DNA of 53,521 nucleotides from Anaerolineales bacterium (GCA_016935415.1 JAFGRA010000307.1:1-53521); one strand, 5' to 3'. Counted from the stretch's first letter, positions 1-10,214 are shown. Made by a program: numbers and translations. Notes: generated by a model not told the origin, from the sequence alone.

Positions 1-93
1 TTATCACCAATTGCATTCTGATGCACCCAATCATCAGTTGAGTATTGCTGAGTTTTCTCTATGAGCAACTAGCACCATTAGTTACTAGTATCT

Positions 94-131
94 CGCCCAG
101 CAGGTTGTGTGATAACCGGGGCGGTTTTTTT
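94..131 (+). terminator. Intrinsic terminator-like hairpin just upstream of the KimA-like gene (possible attenuator)
   Basis: CGCCC-agca-GGTT-gtgtgat-AACC-g-GGGCG followed by GTTTTTTT; SD-like GAGGAG (138-143) and ATG (151) follow directly. Confidence 0.65.
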
Positions 132-150
132 ATGTATGAGGAGTGATTAG

Positions 151-2011
151 ATGGTAGATAGACCAATGAATTTGCGTAAATTGATCCTGGGTGATCCGTT
201 GGCAACGTTTGAAGCACAGCACCAACGCATTACCAAGGTGAAGGCATTAGCGGTATTTTCGTCAGATGCGCTTTCTTCTGTAGCTTACGCTACGGAAGAA
301 ATTTTGTTTATCCTGATCCTGGCCGGAACGGCAGGCACGCGGCTGACGCTGCCGATTGCGGGAGCGATTGTGGTATTGCTGTTCATCGTTGGCGCGTCTT
401 ATTTCCAGACCATCCACGCATACCCCAATGGGGGTGGGGCGTATATCGTGTCCAAGGATAACCTGGGAATCTTGCCTGGGCTGGTAGCTGGTGGGGCGTT
501 GATGATTGCTTATATCTTGACCGTGACGGTTTCGGTGGCTGCCGGGTTAGGGGCGATGTATTCAACGTTTCCGGCCTTGTTCCCATACCGGGTGATCATT
601 GGGTGTTTTTGATCGCGATGATCACGATCATCAATCTGCGGGGTGTACGTGAGTCGGCAACCATCTTTGCGGTGCCGACTTATTTATTTATTGCTGGAAT
701 TGTTGTGCTCTTGATTGCTGGGATTTATAAAATGGCAACCGGTACATTGCTGCCTGTAGAAATTGCCGAGGGAGAACTCATTCAACCCGCGCATGCACTT
801 ACTTTGTTCCTGGTGCTGCGAGCCTTTTCGGCTGGGTGTACGGCTTTGACCGGTGTTGAAGCAATCAGCAATGGTATTCCGGCTTTCAAACCCCCGGATC
901 AGATAATGCCGGTAAGACGCTGATCGCCATGGTTGGGATTTTGTCTGCCATGTTCCTGGGAATATCCTTGCTGGCGAGTGCTATCGGCGCTGTACCTGTA
1001 CATAGCGAGACCGTGCTGTCGCAAATTGGACGGGCAGTATTTGGTGAAGGCGCGGCTTATTTTGCCGTGCAGCTTGCCACTGCCTTGATCCTGGTTCTGG
1101 CGGCGAATACCTCTTTCGCGGACTTCCCGCGGCTGGCTTCGCTGATCGCCAAGGACGGCTACCTGCCCCGGCAGTTGTCGAGCCTGGGAGATCGGCTGGT
1201 ATTCTCGAACGGTATTGTTGCCCTTGGCGTATTATCCGGGCTGCTGTTGATCGGCTTTGGCGGTGATACCCACCGTTTGCTGCCTTTGTACGCGGTGGGT
1301 GTCTTCATTTGTTTTACACTTTCACAGAGCGGGATGGTGATCCATTGGTGGCGCTTGCGCACCGAGGGATGGAAACAATCCATGGTATTCAACGGCATTG
1401 GGGCGTTGGCGACGCTGGTGGTCTCGTCAGTGGTGATCGTCACGCGCTTCACGCAGGGGGCCTGGGTGGTGATCGTGCTGATCCCGCTGACGGTGTGGGC
1501 GTTCATGGCAATTCACAAGCATTATCAGAGTGTGGCCGGACAGCTGTCTTTAGATGAATACGGCGCGCCTCCGGCCATTCGCCGCCACCGCGTGATCGTG
1601 CCGGTGGGCGGCATCCACCGCGGCGTGTTGTACGCGCTGCATTACGCGAAAAATTTATCGGTGGATGTTACCGCAGTATTGGTGGACATTAATCCCGATG
1701 AAACTGAAACGATCCAAGCGAAATGGGAACGCTGGGGTGATGGCATCCGCCTGGAAATCTTGCCTTCACCCTATCGCTCGATCATCAGCCCGTTGTTGGC
1801 GTACCTGGATCGCATCGACGCAGAACGTGGGCCGCATGACATCACTACCGTGGTAATGCCGCAGTTCATTGCGGCGCATTGGTGGGAGAACGTGTTACAT
1901 AATCAAACCGCTATATTGTTGCGTTTGGCATTGATCTTTCGGCGCGGTACGGTGGTTACGGATGTACCGTTCCAATTGCATAGTGTGCAGGATATGGAGA
2001 TTACGAAATGA
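151..2011 (+). pseudogene. KimA/YdaO-like APC-superfamily potassium transporter, split in three frames (151-612, 603-923, 929-2011)
   Basis: The three ORFs together resemble KimA along its length (SSDALSSVAYATEE, YPNGGGAYIVSKDNLG, INLRGVRESA, LTGVEAISNGIPAFK, LYAVGVFICFTLSQSGM, C-terminal cytoplasmic domain); each junction is repaired by one base in a homopolymer. Confidence 0.85.
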
Positions 2012-2661
2012 AATTAATCGTTGTTGGGTCAGGACGCTTTGGCGCCGAGTTGACCATGGGAACTTTTGCTCAGGGGCATGAAGTTACCCTGATCGATGAA
2101 ACCGGAGAATCTTTTGTGCGCCTGGGGGATGAATTCCACGGCTTAACGATCCGTGGGAATCCGTTGGACCGCTCTGTGCTGGAGCGCGCTGGAATCAATG
2201 ATGCTGAAGGTGTGGCTGCGGTGACTTCGGATGATGCGACCAATTTCGTGGTTGCCCGGCTGGCAAGCCATATTTACAAAATCCCCAATGTGGTTGCGCG
2301 CGTATATGATCCGCTGCGTCTGTCTGTATTCGAAGAGTTGGGCATCCAGGCGGTGGCGTCGGCATCCTGGGGCGCGCGCCGGATCGAGCAATTGCTAACC
2401 CATCCTGGGGTGATCCCGCTGACGACGATTGGACACGGGGAAGCAGCTTTGTTGGAGGTGCTTGTACCCGATCGTGCCAGTGGGATAAAGGTTGCGGAGC
2501 TCGAAGTATCGCTCCCGGTCAAGGTCGCGGCGGTGATTCGCGGCGGTAGCGCCAACCTTTTCCAAGCGGATGGACAGCTAGAAAAAGGCGACCTGATTGT
2601 AGTCAGTGTGTTATCGCGCGATATTCACCATGTCGATGCCTGGGTGAAAGGACGGAAATAA
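2008..2661 (+). CDS. TrkA/RCK-family NAD-binding potassium-uptake regulatory protein (1)
   Basis: N-terminal Rossmann MKLIVVGSGRFGAELT plus TrkA-C-like C-terminus; start overlaps the transporter stop (ATGA). Confidence 0.9.
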   Translation: MKLIVVGSGRFGAELTMGTFAQGHEVTLIDETGESFVRLGDEFHGLTIRGNPLDRSVLERAGINDAEGVAAVTSDDATNFVVARLASHIYKIPNVVARVYDPLRLSVFEELGIQAVASASWGARRIEQLLTHPGVIPLTTIGHGEAALLEVLVPDRASGIKVAELEVSLPVKVAAVIRGGSANLFQADGQLEKGDLIVVSVLSRDIHHVDAWVKGRK

Positions 2662-3348
2662 ATGACTAGAGAGATGTTTGTACTGATCATTGGGGGTGGG
2701 CGGTTGGGCAGCCAGCTTGCCCTGGATATGTTGGAGCAAGGTTATAAAATCCGTATCCTAGATCACCGTCCGGCGGTTTTGGAGCGCTTACACGGCATGT
2801 TACCGACGGAAGTAATCGTGGTCGGCGATCCGACCCAACCGCAGGCGTTGGCGGAAGCTGGGATTAATACGGCTAATGTCGTTGCAGTAGTGATGCCTAA
2901 AGACTCGCAGAACCTGGCAATTGCCAGCTTTGCGCGTTTCCAATTCAAAGCTCCCAGGGTGATCGCTCGGGTGAATGAGCCGCGTAATGCCTGGCTATTC
3001 ACACCCGAAATGGGTGTAGATGTGGCTGTCAATCAGGCTGATATCCTCGGTAACCTGATCCAGGAAGAGATGTCGATGGGCGACATGATGACCTTGTTGA
3101 AGCTGCATCGCGGCGACTATTCGGTGGTCGAGGAGAAAATCCCAGAAGGCGCCTGGGCAATCGGAATGGAGATTCGGGAGTTAGATCTGCCCGAAAACTG
3201 TGTGATCGCCGCCATTATCCGTAAGGGGAAGATCGTTGTCCCGCATGGTTTCTCTGTCCTGGAGGCTGGTGATGAGGTGTTAGCGGTGACCGATCATAAG
3301 GGCGCACAGCAACTAGAATTGTTGTTTGCGCCGCTGAAACAAGACTGA
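2662..3348 (+). CDS. TrkA/RCK-family NAD-binding potassium-uptake regulatory protein (2)
   Basis: MFVLIIGGGRLGSQLALDMLEQG Rossmann motif, TrkA-C; abuts previous ORF. Confidence 0.9.
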   Translation: MTREMFVLIIGGGRLGSQLALDMLEQGYKIRILDHRPAVLERLHGMLPTEVIVVGDPTQPQALAEAGINTANVVAVVMPKDSQNLAIASFARFQFKAPRVIARVNEPRNAWLFTPEMGVDVAVNQADILGNLIQEEMSMGDMMTLLKLHRGDYSVVEEKIPEGAWAIGMEIRELDLPENCVIAAIIRKGKIVVPHGFSVLEAGDEVLAVTDHKGAQQLELLFAPLKQD

Positions 3349-3353
3349 TTTGA

Positions 3354-3385
3354 AGAAGATCGGAGCGACTGCTCCGATCTTCTTA
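3354..3385. terminator. Bidirectional intrinsic terminator between convergent genes
   Basis: AGAAGATCGGAGC-GACT-GCTCCGATCTTCT, 13-bp perfect stem. Confidence 0.85.
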
Positions 3386-3401
3386 TGTCTTGCGATTGAA
3401 A

Positions 3402-4778
3402 TTATTCTCCGTATTCCTTTAGGATGCGGACGATGTGTTGTGCGCCTTTGACATAGAGGTCGAGGCGCATATTTTCATTTGGGGCATGCGCACCTGCGCC
3501 CGGATAACCAACACCGGCGCTGACGATGGGCAGTTTCAGGTATTGCAGGAAAGCGGCGTTGGGGCCGGAACCACCCACCATGGGGTCGATCTGCATGGGC
3601 ATGCCGTAGACTTCGGTGGCGGCATCGACGACCAACTGTACGAAGGGATCGTCGGGATCAGTGCGCCCGGCCGGGCCGCCGCCCATGAACTCGATTTGGA
3701 TATCTTCAAAGCCTTCAGCGTCGAGGTGAGCGCGCAGCTTGGTGAGCACTTCTTCGATGGTCTGATTGGGCACCAGGCGAAAGTCGACTTTGGCGGAGGC
3801 TTTGGCGGGGAGCACGGTCTTGGAGCCAGGGCCTTGGTAGCCGGAGGTCAGGCCGCAAATTGTACAGGTTGGTTCGAAGACTTGCTGGATTTGTAGTTCT
3901 GTGCCGCCTGTAGTGCCCTTGAGGAAATGGTCAACCCCGTAGCGCTGCTTGTATTCGTCTGCCACTTCCGGTAAGGCGGCAATCAATTCGATATCGCGTT
4001 CGGTGGGCGGGGCCACGTTATCGTAATATCCGGGGATGCGAATGCGCTCGTCTTCTCCCTTGAGCGTGTTCAGCGCCCAAACCAGCCGCCAGGCGGCGTT
4101 GGGGAAGATCGAACCACCCAGACCGGAATGTACATCTGTGCTGGCTGTTTCAACGCTGAGTTCGACATAGCAGATGCCGCGTAGGCCGAGATGCTGCATG
4201 GGCGCTTCGCGGTGGTCGACGCCGCCAAATTCCCACACGCACACATCAGCAGCCAGTTTTTCGGTGTTAGCAGCGATGAATTCGGGCAGATGCACGCTGC
4301 CAATTTCTTCTTCGCCTTCGACCAGGAATTTGACGTTGCAGGGCAGCTCGCCGTCTGCTTCCAGGATGGCGTCGATGGCGAATAGGCGGCTGGTGAGGTG
4401 GCCCTTGTCATCGCTTACGCCCCGGGCATAGAGCTTGCCATCTCGCAGTGTAGCTTCCCAGGGCGGGCTGTCCCACAGTTCGAGCGGCTCGGCGGGCTGT
4501 ACATCATAATGGTTATAGAAAAGCAAGGTCTTGTCGCTCTTGCCCTTGCGCTCGGCGTAGACGACGGGGGAGCCGCCGGTGGGTAATATCTCTACCTCGA
4601 ACCCACGCGCCGCCAGCATTTCGCCGACAAGGGCTGCGCCTTCGTCCAGGCCAGTGTTCTGGGCGGCGACGCTGGGAATGGCGCATAGTGCGGAGAGTTC
4701 GGCAATGCTGGCATCGAGGTGCTCTGTCAGGTAATTATCATAATCTTTGTAGACAGTCATCTTGTGATCCTCATTCAT
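3402..4778 (-). CDS. M20-family metallopeptidase (dipeptidase-like)
   Basis: 458 aa; LLFYNHYDVQP, YARGVSDDKGH, EGEEEIGS, M20 metal-binding motifs. Confidence 0.9.
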   Translation of the reverse strand: MNEDHKMTVYKDYDNYLTEHLDASIAELSALCAIPSVAAQNTGLDEGAALVGEMLAARGFEVEILPTGGSPVVYAERKGKSDKTLLFYNHYDVQPAEPLELWDSPPWEATLRDGKLYARGVSDDKGHLTSRLFAIDAILEADGELPCNVKFLVEGEEEIGSVHLPEFIAANTEKLAADVCVWEFGGVDHREAPMQHLGLRGICYVELSVETASTDVHSGLGGSIFPNAAWRLVWALNTLKGEDERIRIPGYYDNVAPPTERDIELIAALPEVADEYKQRYGVDHFLKGTTGGTELQIQQVFEPTCTICGLTSGYQGPGSKTVLPAKASAKVDFRLVPNQTIEEVLTKLRAHLDAEGFEDIQIEFMGGGPAGRTDPDDPFVQLVVDAATEVYGMPMQIDPMVGGSGPNAAFLQYLKLPIVSAGVGYPGAGAHAPNENMRLDLYVKGAQHIVRILKEYGE

Positions 4779-5331
4779 TAAACAATTGGGTCAGCCAGGG
4801 CAGAGAAAAGGCACCTGCACCGGCGTAGGCGATATAGGTCATTTTTGTGGTCACACCGATCCAAACCCAGATCAGGAATTTCCAGAGCGGCATTTTCAGC
4901 GCTCCGGCAGCGATGCCGGTAATATCAAATACTGGATTGGGAATGATGGAAAGACCAAGGATGGTGATGCCGCCGTGTTTCTTCATCCAACCTACACTAC
5001 GCTGGTAGATCTTGTAATCTTCGATGATGGCCTGGCCACTGAAACCGGCCAGATATCCTGAAATTTCCCCCAATGCGCCACCCAGGCCTCCGGCCAAACC
5101 GACGAAGAGTGGATTGAAACGCGCCCCCATAGCGAATACCACAAATAAGCCCGGTGCCGGGATCAACACTGTAGCATTCGAAAGAAATGCCAGCAGCGCG
5201 ATCCCGAAATAACCGAGGCCTTCTATTTTTTTTATTTCTGCATCCGAGAGCGTAAATACATACACCGACAGGCCAATAACGACCAGCAGGGCGATGATGC
5301 GGGCAATGATGAGGCGGCGCTCTTTGGACAT
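4771..5331 (-). CDS. VTT/DedA-like small integral membrane protein
   Basis: 186 aa multi-TM; GGLGGALGEISGYLAGFSG and downstream VTT-like features. Confidence 0.7.
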   Translation of the reverse strand: MSKERRLIIARIIALLVVIGLSVYVFTLSDAEIKKIEGLGYFGIALLAFLSNATVLIPAPGLFVVFAMGARFNPLFVGLAGGLGGALGEISGYLAGFSGQAIIEDYKIYQRSVGWMKKHGGITILGLSIIPNPVFDITGIAAGALKMPLWKFLIWVWIGVTTKMTYIAYAGAGAFSLPWLTQLFNE

Positions 5332-5343
5332 TTTTAGGGCATG

Positions 5344-5856
5344 CTATGCTTCGATAATCTCAACCGATTGCAGGGTGACGGCAGGGCTGTTCACTTGGCT
5401 GGGATCGCGGGCTGGAATCTGGCGAAAAACTTCTTCACCTTCAACCAATTGGCCGAATACGCTGTGCTTTCCGTCCAGCCAGGGGGTGGCAATGTGGGTG
5501 ATGAAGAATTGGGACCCGTTGGTGCCAGGGCCGGCATTGGCCATGGAAAGTACGCCGCGCTTATCGTGTTTCAAGCTGGGATCGAATTCATCTCCAAAGC
5601 GATAGCCAGGGCCGCCCCTGCCGGTGCCGGTCGGGTCGCCACCCTGCACCATGAAATCATCGATCACGCGGTGGAAGATGGTACCATCATAAAAGCCTTC
5701 ACGCGCCAGAAAGACGAAATTGTTTACAGTCGTAGGGGTCTTATCGGCGAAGAGTTCGAGGGTGAATTCTCCCAGGTTAGTTTTCATAATGGCTTTGTAG
5801 CTTTTCTGGGGGTCGATGACCATATCAGGGGGGCTATTCCATTGTTTTTGTGACAT
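5344..5856 (-). CDS. Cyclophilin-type peptidyl-prolyl cis-trans isomerase
   Basis: [51 protein letters not shown]. Confidence 0.97.
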   Translation of the reverse strand: MSQKQWNSPPDMVIDPQKSYKAIMKTNLGEFTLELFADKTPTTVNNFVFLAREGFYDGTIFHRVIDDFMVQGGDPTGTGRGGPGYRFGDEFDPSLKHDKRGVLSMANAGPGTNGSQFFITHIATPWLDGKHSVFGQLVEGEEVFRQIPARDPSQVNSPAVTLQSVEIIEA

Positions 5857-5903
5857 ACGGTTTCCTTTCCATGCTTGAGTAAGAGATAAAGTAAATTGAA
5901 CTA

Positions 5904-6572
5904 CTAACTTGCATCCTTCTGTTTATTCTTTTTCTGTTTCTTGTGAGCGCGCAGTAATGATTCGATGCGCGCAATGACCATATCCATAGCGACTTCATTG
6001 AAACCGCCCTCTGGGATGATGACATCTGCATAGCGCCGGGAAGGTTCGACGAAGCGTAAGTGCATGGGACGTACGGTGGTCTGGTATTGGTGGATGACCG
6101 ATTCGGTCGTGCGGCCGCGTTCAGTAATGTCGCGCTGCAAACGCCGGATGAAGCGGATGTCGGGGTCGGTATCGACGAAGAGCTTTACGTCGAAGAGGTC
6201 GCGCAGTTCGGCTTCCAGGAAGATCAAGATGCCTTCGACCAGGATGACCGGCCGGGATTCTACCAGGATAGTTTTGTCCGTGCGTGAATGCGTGGTGAAA
6301 TCATAGGTAGGCACCTGAACCGCTCTTCCTGCCTTGAGTTCGCGGACATGCTCAATCATCAAATCGGTGTCCAGCGAATTGGGATGGTCGAAGTTGATAG
6401 TGGAGCGTTGGTTGAGGGGAAGGTCGCTCAGGTCTTTGTAGTACGAGTCGTGCATAATGTAAGCTACTTGATCGATGCCAACTCTTTCCAGAATAACCTT
6501 GGAGACTGTGGTCTTGCCAGAGCCGGTGCCACCGGCGATGCCGATCACAAGTGGGATTATCTGCTGAATCAT
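5904..6572 (-). CDS. udk: Uridine kinase (start moved from 6668 to the internal Met at 6572)
   Basis: [18 protein letters not shown]-loop, [18 protein letters not shown]; the 32 residues before MIQQI do not look like the family. Confidence 0.93.
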   Translation of the reverse strand: MIQQIIPLVIGIAGGTGSGKTTVSKVILERVGIDQVAYIMHDSYYKDLSDLPLNQRSTINFDHPNSLDTDLMIEHVRELKAGRAVQVPTYDFTTHSRTDKTILVESRPVILVEGILIFLEAELRDLFDVKLFVDTDPDIRFIRRLQRDITERGRTTESVIHQYQTTVRPMHLRFVEPSRRYADVIIPEGGFNEVAMDMVIARIESLLRAHKKQKKNKQKDAS

Positions 6573-6684
6573 GCCCTGATTATACTGGACTTCGGGGATT
6601 TGGTAAAAAATTGCGGATCGGAAACCATATTGCGATGATGATCTGATAGTAAAATTGTAGAAATTCATTTGAGGAGATTGTTCG

Positions 6685-8007
6685 ATGAAGGTCGATCCGC
6701 AGATTTATGAGCGCCCGCTAGAGCTGCTTCAATACTTGATCCGTTTCGATACTACCAATCCGCCTGGCAGAACGGTAGAATGTATCGATTATATTGATTT
6801 GCTTTTAAAAGCAGCGGACTATCAAACCACAATTCTGGGGATGGACACTGAACACTTGAATTTGATCACGCGCCTAGAAGGGCGCGGCGAAGCACCCCCG
6901 CTGCTGCTCTATGGGCATGTGGATGTGGTCATCACCGAGGGACAAGACTGGACTTATCCACCGTTCGCCGGGGAGATCGCGGACGGGTATTTGTGGGGAC
7001 GGGGTGCATTGGATATGAAATCTGGGGTGGCGATGTTCTTGAGCACCATGCTGCGCGCCAGGGCGGAAGGGCTGCGCCCGGCGGGAGATGTGATCTTCGC
7101 CGCGTTGGCCGATGAGGAAGTGGGTGGCAAGTATGGCGCAGAATATCTGGTCAATGAGCATCCTGAATTGTTTGCAGACGTCGAATATGCGCTAGGAGAG
7201 TCGGGCGGATATACGATTGATATTGGCGGACAGCGCTTTTACCCGATTCAGGTGGCTGAAAAGCAGGGCCTGGGTGTGATGGCGACCGTGCGTGGCACAG
7301 CCGGGCATGGCTCGAAAGTCGTGCGGGATGGTGCAGCAGCGAAACTAGGGCGTATGTTGGTTAGTCTGGATGAGCATTTACTGCCAATCCATATAACTTC
7401 AGGGCTGCGCGCGATGGTCGAATCGATGGCAGCAGCGATGCCGGAGCCAATTCGCAGTGATCTGTACAAACTGCTCGATCCTGATACAGCCGAAGAAGCG
7501 CTGCAAACACTGGGAGAGTTGGAAGCGATTTTTGCGCCTTTGCTGCGCAATACATTCAATCCAACCATCATCCAGGGTGGGAACGCTGTCAATGTAATTC
7601 CCAGCTCGGCTACAGTGAATTGTGATATGCGTTTGCTGCCCGGTTTCACCCAAGAGGATGGGCTGGCCGAGGTGCGCCAGGTGATTGGTGATGATGTTGA
7701 ACTGCGTGTGGTATATTACTCGCCGAATCCGGCCGTGCCAAATTTTGGCATGTTCGATGCATTAGCGGAAATTTTGCGTGTGGTGGACTCGGAAAGTGTG
7801 CCGATACCGTACCTGCTCAGTGGGGTGACGGATGCGCGCTTCTTTGCTCGCCTGGGTATCCAAACTTATGGCTTCACGCCGATGCAACTCCCTACGGATG
7901 TCGACTTGTTGGGGACGGTGCACAATGCCGACGAGCGTATTCCGGTGGAGGCGATGGATTTCGGTGCTGATTTGGTCTATCGGGCCGTGCAGCGCTATCA
8001 GGGTTAG
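6685..8007 (+). CDS. M20-family peptidase (ArgE/DapE/ACY1-like)
   Basis: LLLYGHVDVV, WGRGALDMKSG, DEEVGGKYG. Confidence 0.9.
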   Translation: MKVDPQIYERPLELLQYLIRFDTTNPPGRTVECIDYIDLLLKAADYQTTILGMDTEHLNLITRLEGRGEAPPLLLYGHVDVVITEGQDWTYPPFAGEIADGYLWGRGALDMKSGVAMFLSTMLRARAEGLRPAGDVIFAALADEEVGGKYGAEYLVNEHPELFADVEYALGESGGYTIDIGGQRFYPIQVAEKQGLGVMATVRGTAGHGSKVVRDGAAAKLGRMLVSLDEHLLPIHITSGLRAMVESMAAAMPEPIRSDLYKLLDPDTAEEALQTLGELEAIFAPLLRNTFNPTIIQGGNAVNVIPSSATVNCDMRLLPGFTQEDGLAEVRQVIGDDVELRVVYYSPNPAVPNFGMFDALAEILRVVDSESVPIPYLLSGVTDARFFARLGIQTYGFTPMQLPTDVDLLGTVHNADERIPVEAMDFGADLVYRAVQRYQG

Positions 8008-8115
8008 ACGGCATAGTTCAATAGTCCTATTGCAACTGGTTCTGGCGTAGCGAAAAGCTAAAAAATAAGCAAAAATTGAACCCCTGTTCTGTGAGTGAAG
8101 TAATTCAATAGGATG

Positions 8116-8142
8116 ACGCTCCGGCTGCCGTCGGAGCGTTTT
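8116..8142 (+). terminator. Intrinsic terminator
   Basis: ACGCTCCG-gctgccgt-CGGAGCGT-TTT. Confidence 0.8.
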
Positions 8143-8261
8143 CTCTGACCGTGAAATTAGGTCAGGCATTGACCCGAGTGAAGTGCTTCTGAGCGCGGAT
8201 AAATTACTTTTACTGCTTGCACGATAAATTGAAGCTTGCTAGATTTGATGGTTGAGAAGGA

Positions 8262-8525
8262 ATGCAGATAAATAATTATTCAGATGTAAATAACGGCGCT
8301 CGTTTTGAGCGAAACTTGCGTGAGAAATTTGCGCGTTGTACGGATAGCGTTGCGCCTCCGGCAGATACCTGGCAGAGAATTCTTGAAAAAGTTAAGCAGG
8401 CTATGGAAGCGGGCGAATGGCCGGATGACCTCGATGAAGAGGAATATCATCCGCGTGGGGAGAGGGGCATACTGTTAAAATCCACCAAGGTCATCTGGAG
8501 CAGAAACGGAAACACCCAGAATTAG
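8262..8525 (+). CDS. Small hypothetical protein (87 aa)
   Basis: SD-like GAGAAGG before ATG; no family recognised. Confidence 0.55.
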   Translation: MQINNYSDVNNGARFERNLREKFARCTDSVAPPADTWQRILEKVKQAMEAGEWPDDLDEEEYHPRGERGILLKSTKVIWSRNGNTQN

Positions 8526-8549
8526 CGGGGGAATTCCTGCAGGCGACGC

Positions 8550-9839
8550 TTACATGCCGATTTCATGGGTGTAGATCTTACCGCCTTTTTTGGGGCAAAG
8601 CACGCGCTTGTATGCCTCAATGATCTGGTTGGCGATATTGCTCCAACTATAATCACGGGCATACATGGCAGCCTTCAGGCTCATATCCCGGCGTAAATCC
8701 GGGTCGCTGAGCAGCAGCATGAGCTTCTCGCTCAGCGCCTGGGGATCCTGGTTGGGGATGTGGTAGCCGGTCTCGCCGTCTTGAATGAGGTATGCCAAGC
8801 CGCCAACTTGTGAAGCAATTACGGGGGTGCCGCAGGCCATCGCTTCCAAGGCGACCATGCCAAAGGACTCGTAGTGCGAAGGCACGACTACAACGTTGGC
8901 TGCCGAGTAGAAGTAAGGCAATTTTTCCTGGCTGCGCTTACCCATGAAGTTGACATATTCATCGATTCCCAGTTCGGAGCATAAATTCATCAACCGTGTC
9001 ATTTCGGCGCTCATCAGTTCTTCGGAGACATCGGCGTCGCCGCCAATGATCGAAAGGCAAACTTCGTACGTGTTGAGAAAACCCTGGTCGTGCATTAGCG
9101 CGACAGCGCGGATGAGCGTGTCAATGCCTTTGAGCGGTTCGATGCGCCCGACGAAGAGAATCATACAGTTTTGTTCTTTTGCGCCAATATAGTTCTTGGC
9201 CTCGTCCTTGGGGATGGGGTAGAAATGGCAGGTATCTACACCTGGGGGGACGACGGTAAGATGATCGGCATTGATTTCGTATAGCCACTGAAGCTGCGCC
9301 AATTCTGCGGGAGTAGCCGCAACCACCAGATCGGCGATGTCCAGTACTTCGCGCTCGCCGTCGATGCGGTAATCACCTTCGTATTCGCCTTCCCCGGCAA
9401 TGCGGTTTTTCATCAGACCGAGAGTGTGAAACATGTGCACTACCGGCACATCCCAGGCTGCCTTCAGGTCGCGGGCGGCAATGCCGGACATCCAGTAATG
9501 ACTGTGGATCAGGTCGTAACTGATCTCTTTCTTTGCGGTAAATTTTAGGATGCCATCGACAAAGTCGGGGATATACTCGGCAAGCTGTGCTTTAGGTAGG
9601 GGAACTTCTGGCCCGGCAGGGATGTGTACCACGCGGTTACCGTAACCCAGATCGTGCACGACCTGGGGGATATGTTCGTCTTGTGAACGCGTGTAAACGT
9701 CGGCGTGTACGTTCATGCGGCCTAACCGGCAGGTGAGTTCCTTGACATATACGTTCATGCCGCCGGTATCTTTGCCACCCAGGGTTGCCAGTGGGCAGGT
9801 GTGGTAGGAAAGCATTGCTACGTGTAATTTATCTGTCAT
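8550..9839 (-). CDS. GT4-type glycosyltransferase (MshA/sucrose-phosphate-synthase-like)
   Basis: GGMNVYVKEL, HSHYWMSG, VPPGVDTCHF, FVGRIEPLKG, ESFGMVALEAMACGTPVIAS. Confidence 0.9.
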   Translation of the reverse strand: MTDKLHVAMLSYHTCPLATLGGKDTGGMNVYVKELTCRLGRMNVHADVYTRSQDEHIPQVVHDLGYGNRVVHIPAGPEVPLPKAQLAEYIPDFVDGILKFTAKKEISYDLIHSHYWMSGIAARDLKAAWDVPVVHMFHTLGLMKNRIAGEGEYEGDYRIDGEREVLDIADLVVAATPAELAQLQWLYEINADHLTVVPPGVDTCHFYPIPKDEAKNYIGAKEQNCMILFVGRIEPLKGIDTLIRAVALMHDQGFLNTYEVCLSIIGGDADVSEELMSAEMTRLMNLCSELGIDEYVNFMGKRSQEKLPYFYSAANVVVVPSHYESFGMVALEAMACGTPVIASQVGGLAYLIQDGETGYHIPNQDPQALSEKLMLLLSDPDLRRDMSLKAAMYARDYSWSNIANQIIEAYKRVLCPKKGGKIYTHEIGM

Positions 9840-9997
9840 GTGAAAGCCTATTGTGGATTGAGTTGATTAATCTTCAATCGGGAAGTCGGATTGGCCAGAT
9901 CCGCCTGGAGCGATTTTTAGCAAACCAATACTGCTACGATCATATCAATATATACCGTTATCAAGCTTGCTTGGTTGTCGTGTTTTTAGCCGTTATC

Positions 9998-10027
9998 TTG
10001 TCATTCTCAGGGCTACTCTGGTATAAT
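9998..10027 (+). promoter_or_regulatory. Sigma70-like promoter for the tRNA-Thr gene
   Basis: TTGTCA - 18 nt - TATAAT with a TGG extended -10, 26 bp before the tRNA. Confidence 0.7.
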
Positions 10028-10053
10028 CCGCCGTGCTTAATTGGATGTACCAC

Positions 10054-10126
10054 GCCACCGTAGCTCAGTTGGTAGAGCAAACGATTCGTAATCGTTAGGT
10101 CGAGGGTTCGAATCCCTCCGGTGGCT
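10054..10126 (+). tRNA. tRNA-Thr (anticodon CGT)
   Basis: Full cloverleaf: GCCACCG/CGGTGGC acceptor, GCTC/GAGC D-stem, AACGA-TTCGTAA-TCGTT anticodon arm, GAGGG-TTCGAAT-CCCTC T arm; no encoded CCA. Confidence 0.97.
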
Positions 10127-10174
10127 TGATGATTTTACTACGGATGCCCCTGTCAGGCAGATAAATCCATGAAG

Positions 10175-10202
10175 AAAACTGTCATTTGTTGGGCAGTTTT
10201 TT
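10175..10202 (+). terminator. Intrinsic terminator downstream of tRNA-Thr
   Basis: AAAACTGTC-atttgttg-GGCAGTTTTTT. Confidence 0.75.
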
Positions 10203-10214
10203 ATTTTAAGTGAC

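Noticed and set aside
5341-5853. 170-aa plus-strand ORF
   Set aside because: Exact shadow of the cyclophilin gene on the minus strand, which has unambiguous family motifs.
7248-7653. Overlapping minus-strand ORFs (133 and 84 aa) inside the M20 gene
   Set aside because: Two competing antisense frames in a well-supported gene; typical high-GC shadow ORFs.
9785-10063. 92-aa plus-strand ORF
   Set aside because: Overlaps the glycosyltransferase start, the tRNA promoter and the first bases of the tRNA.
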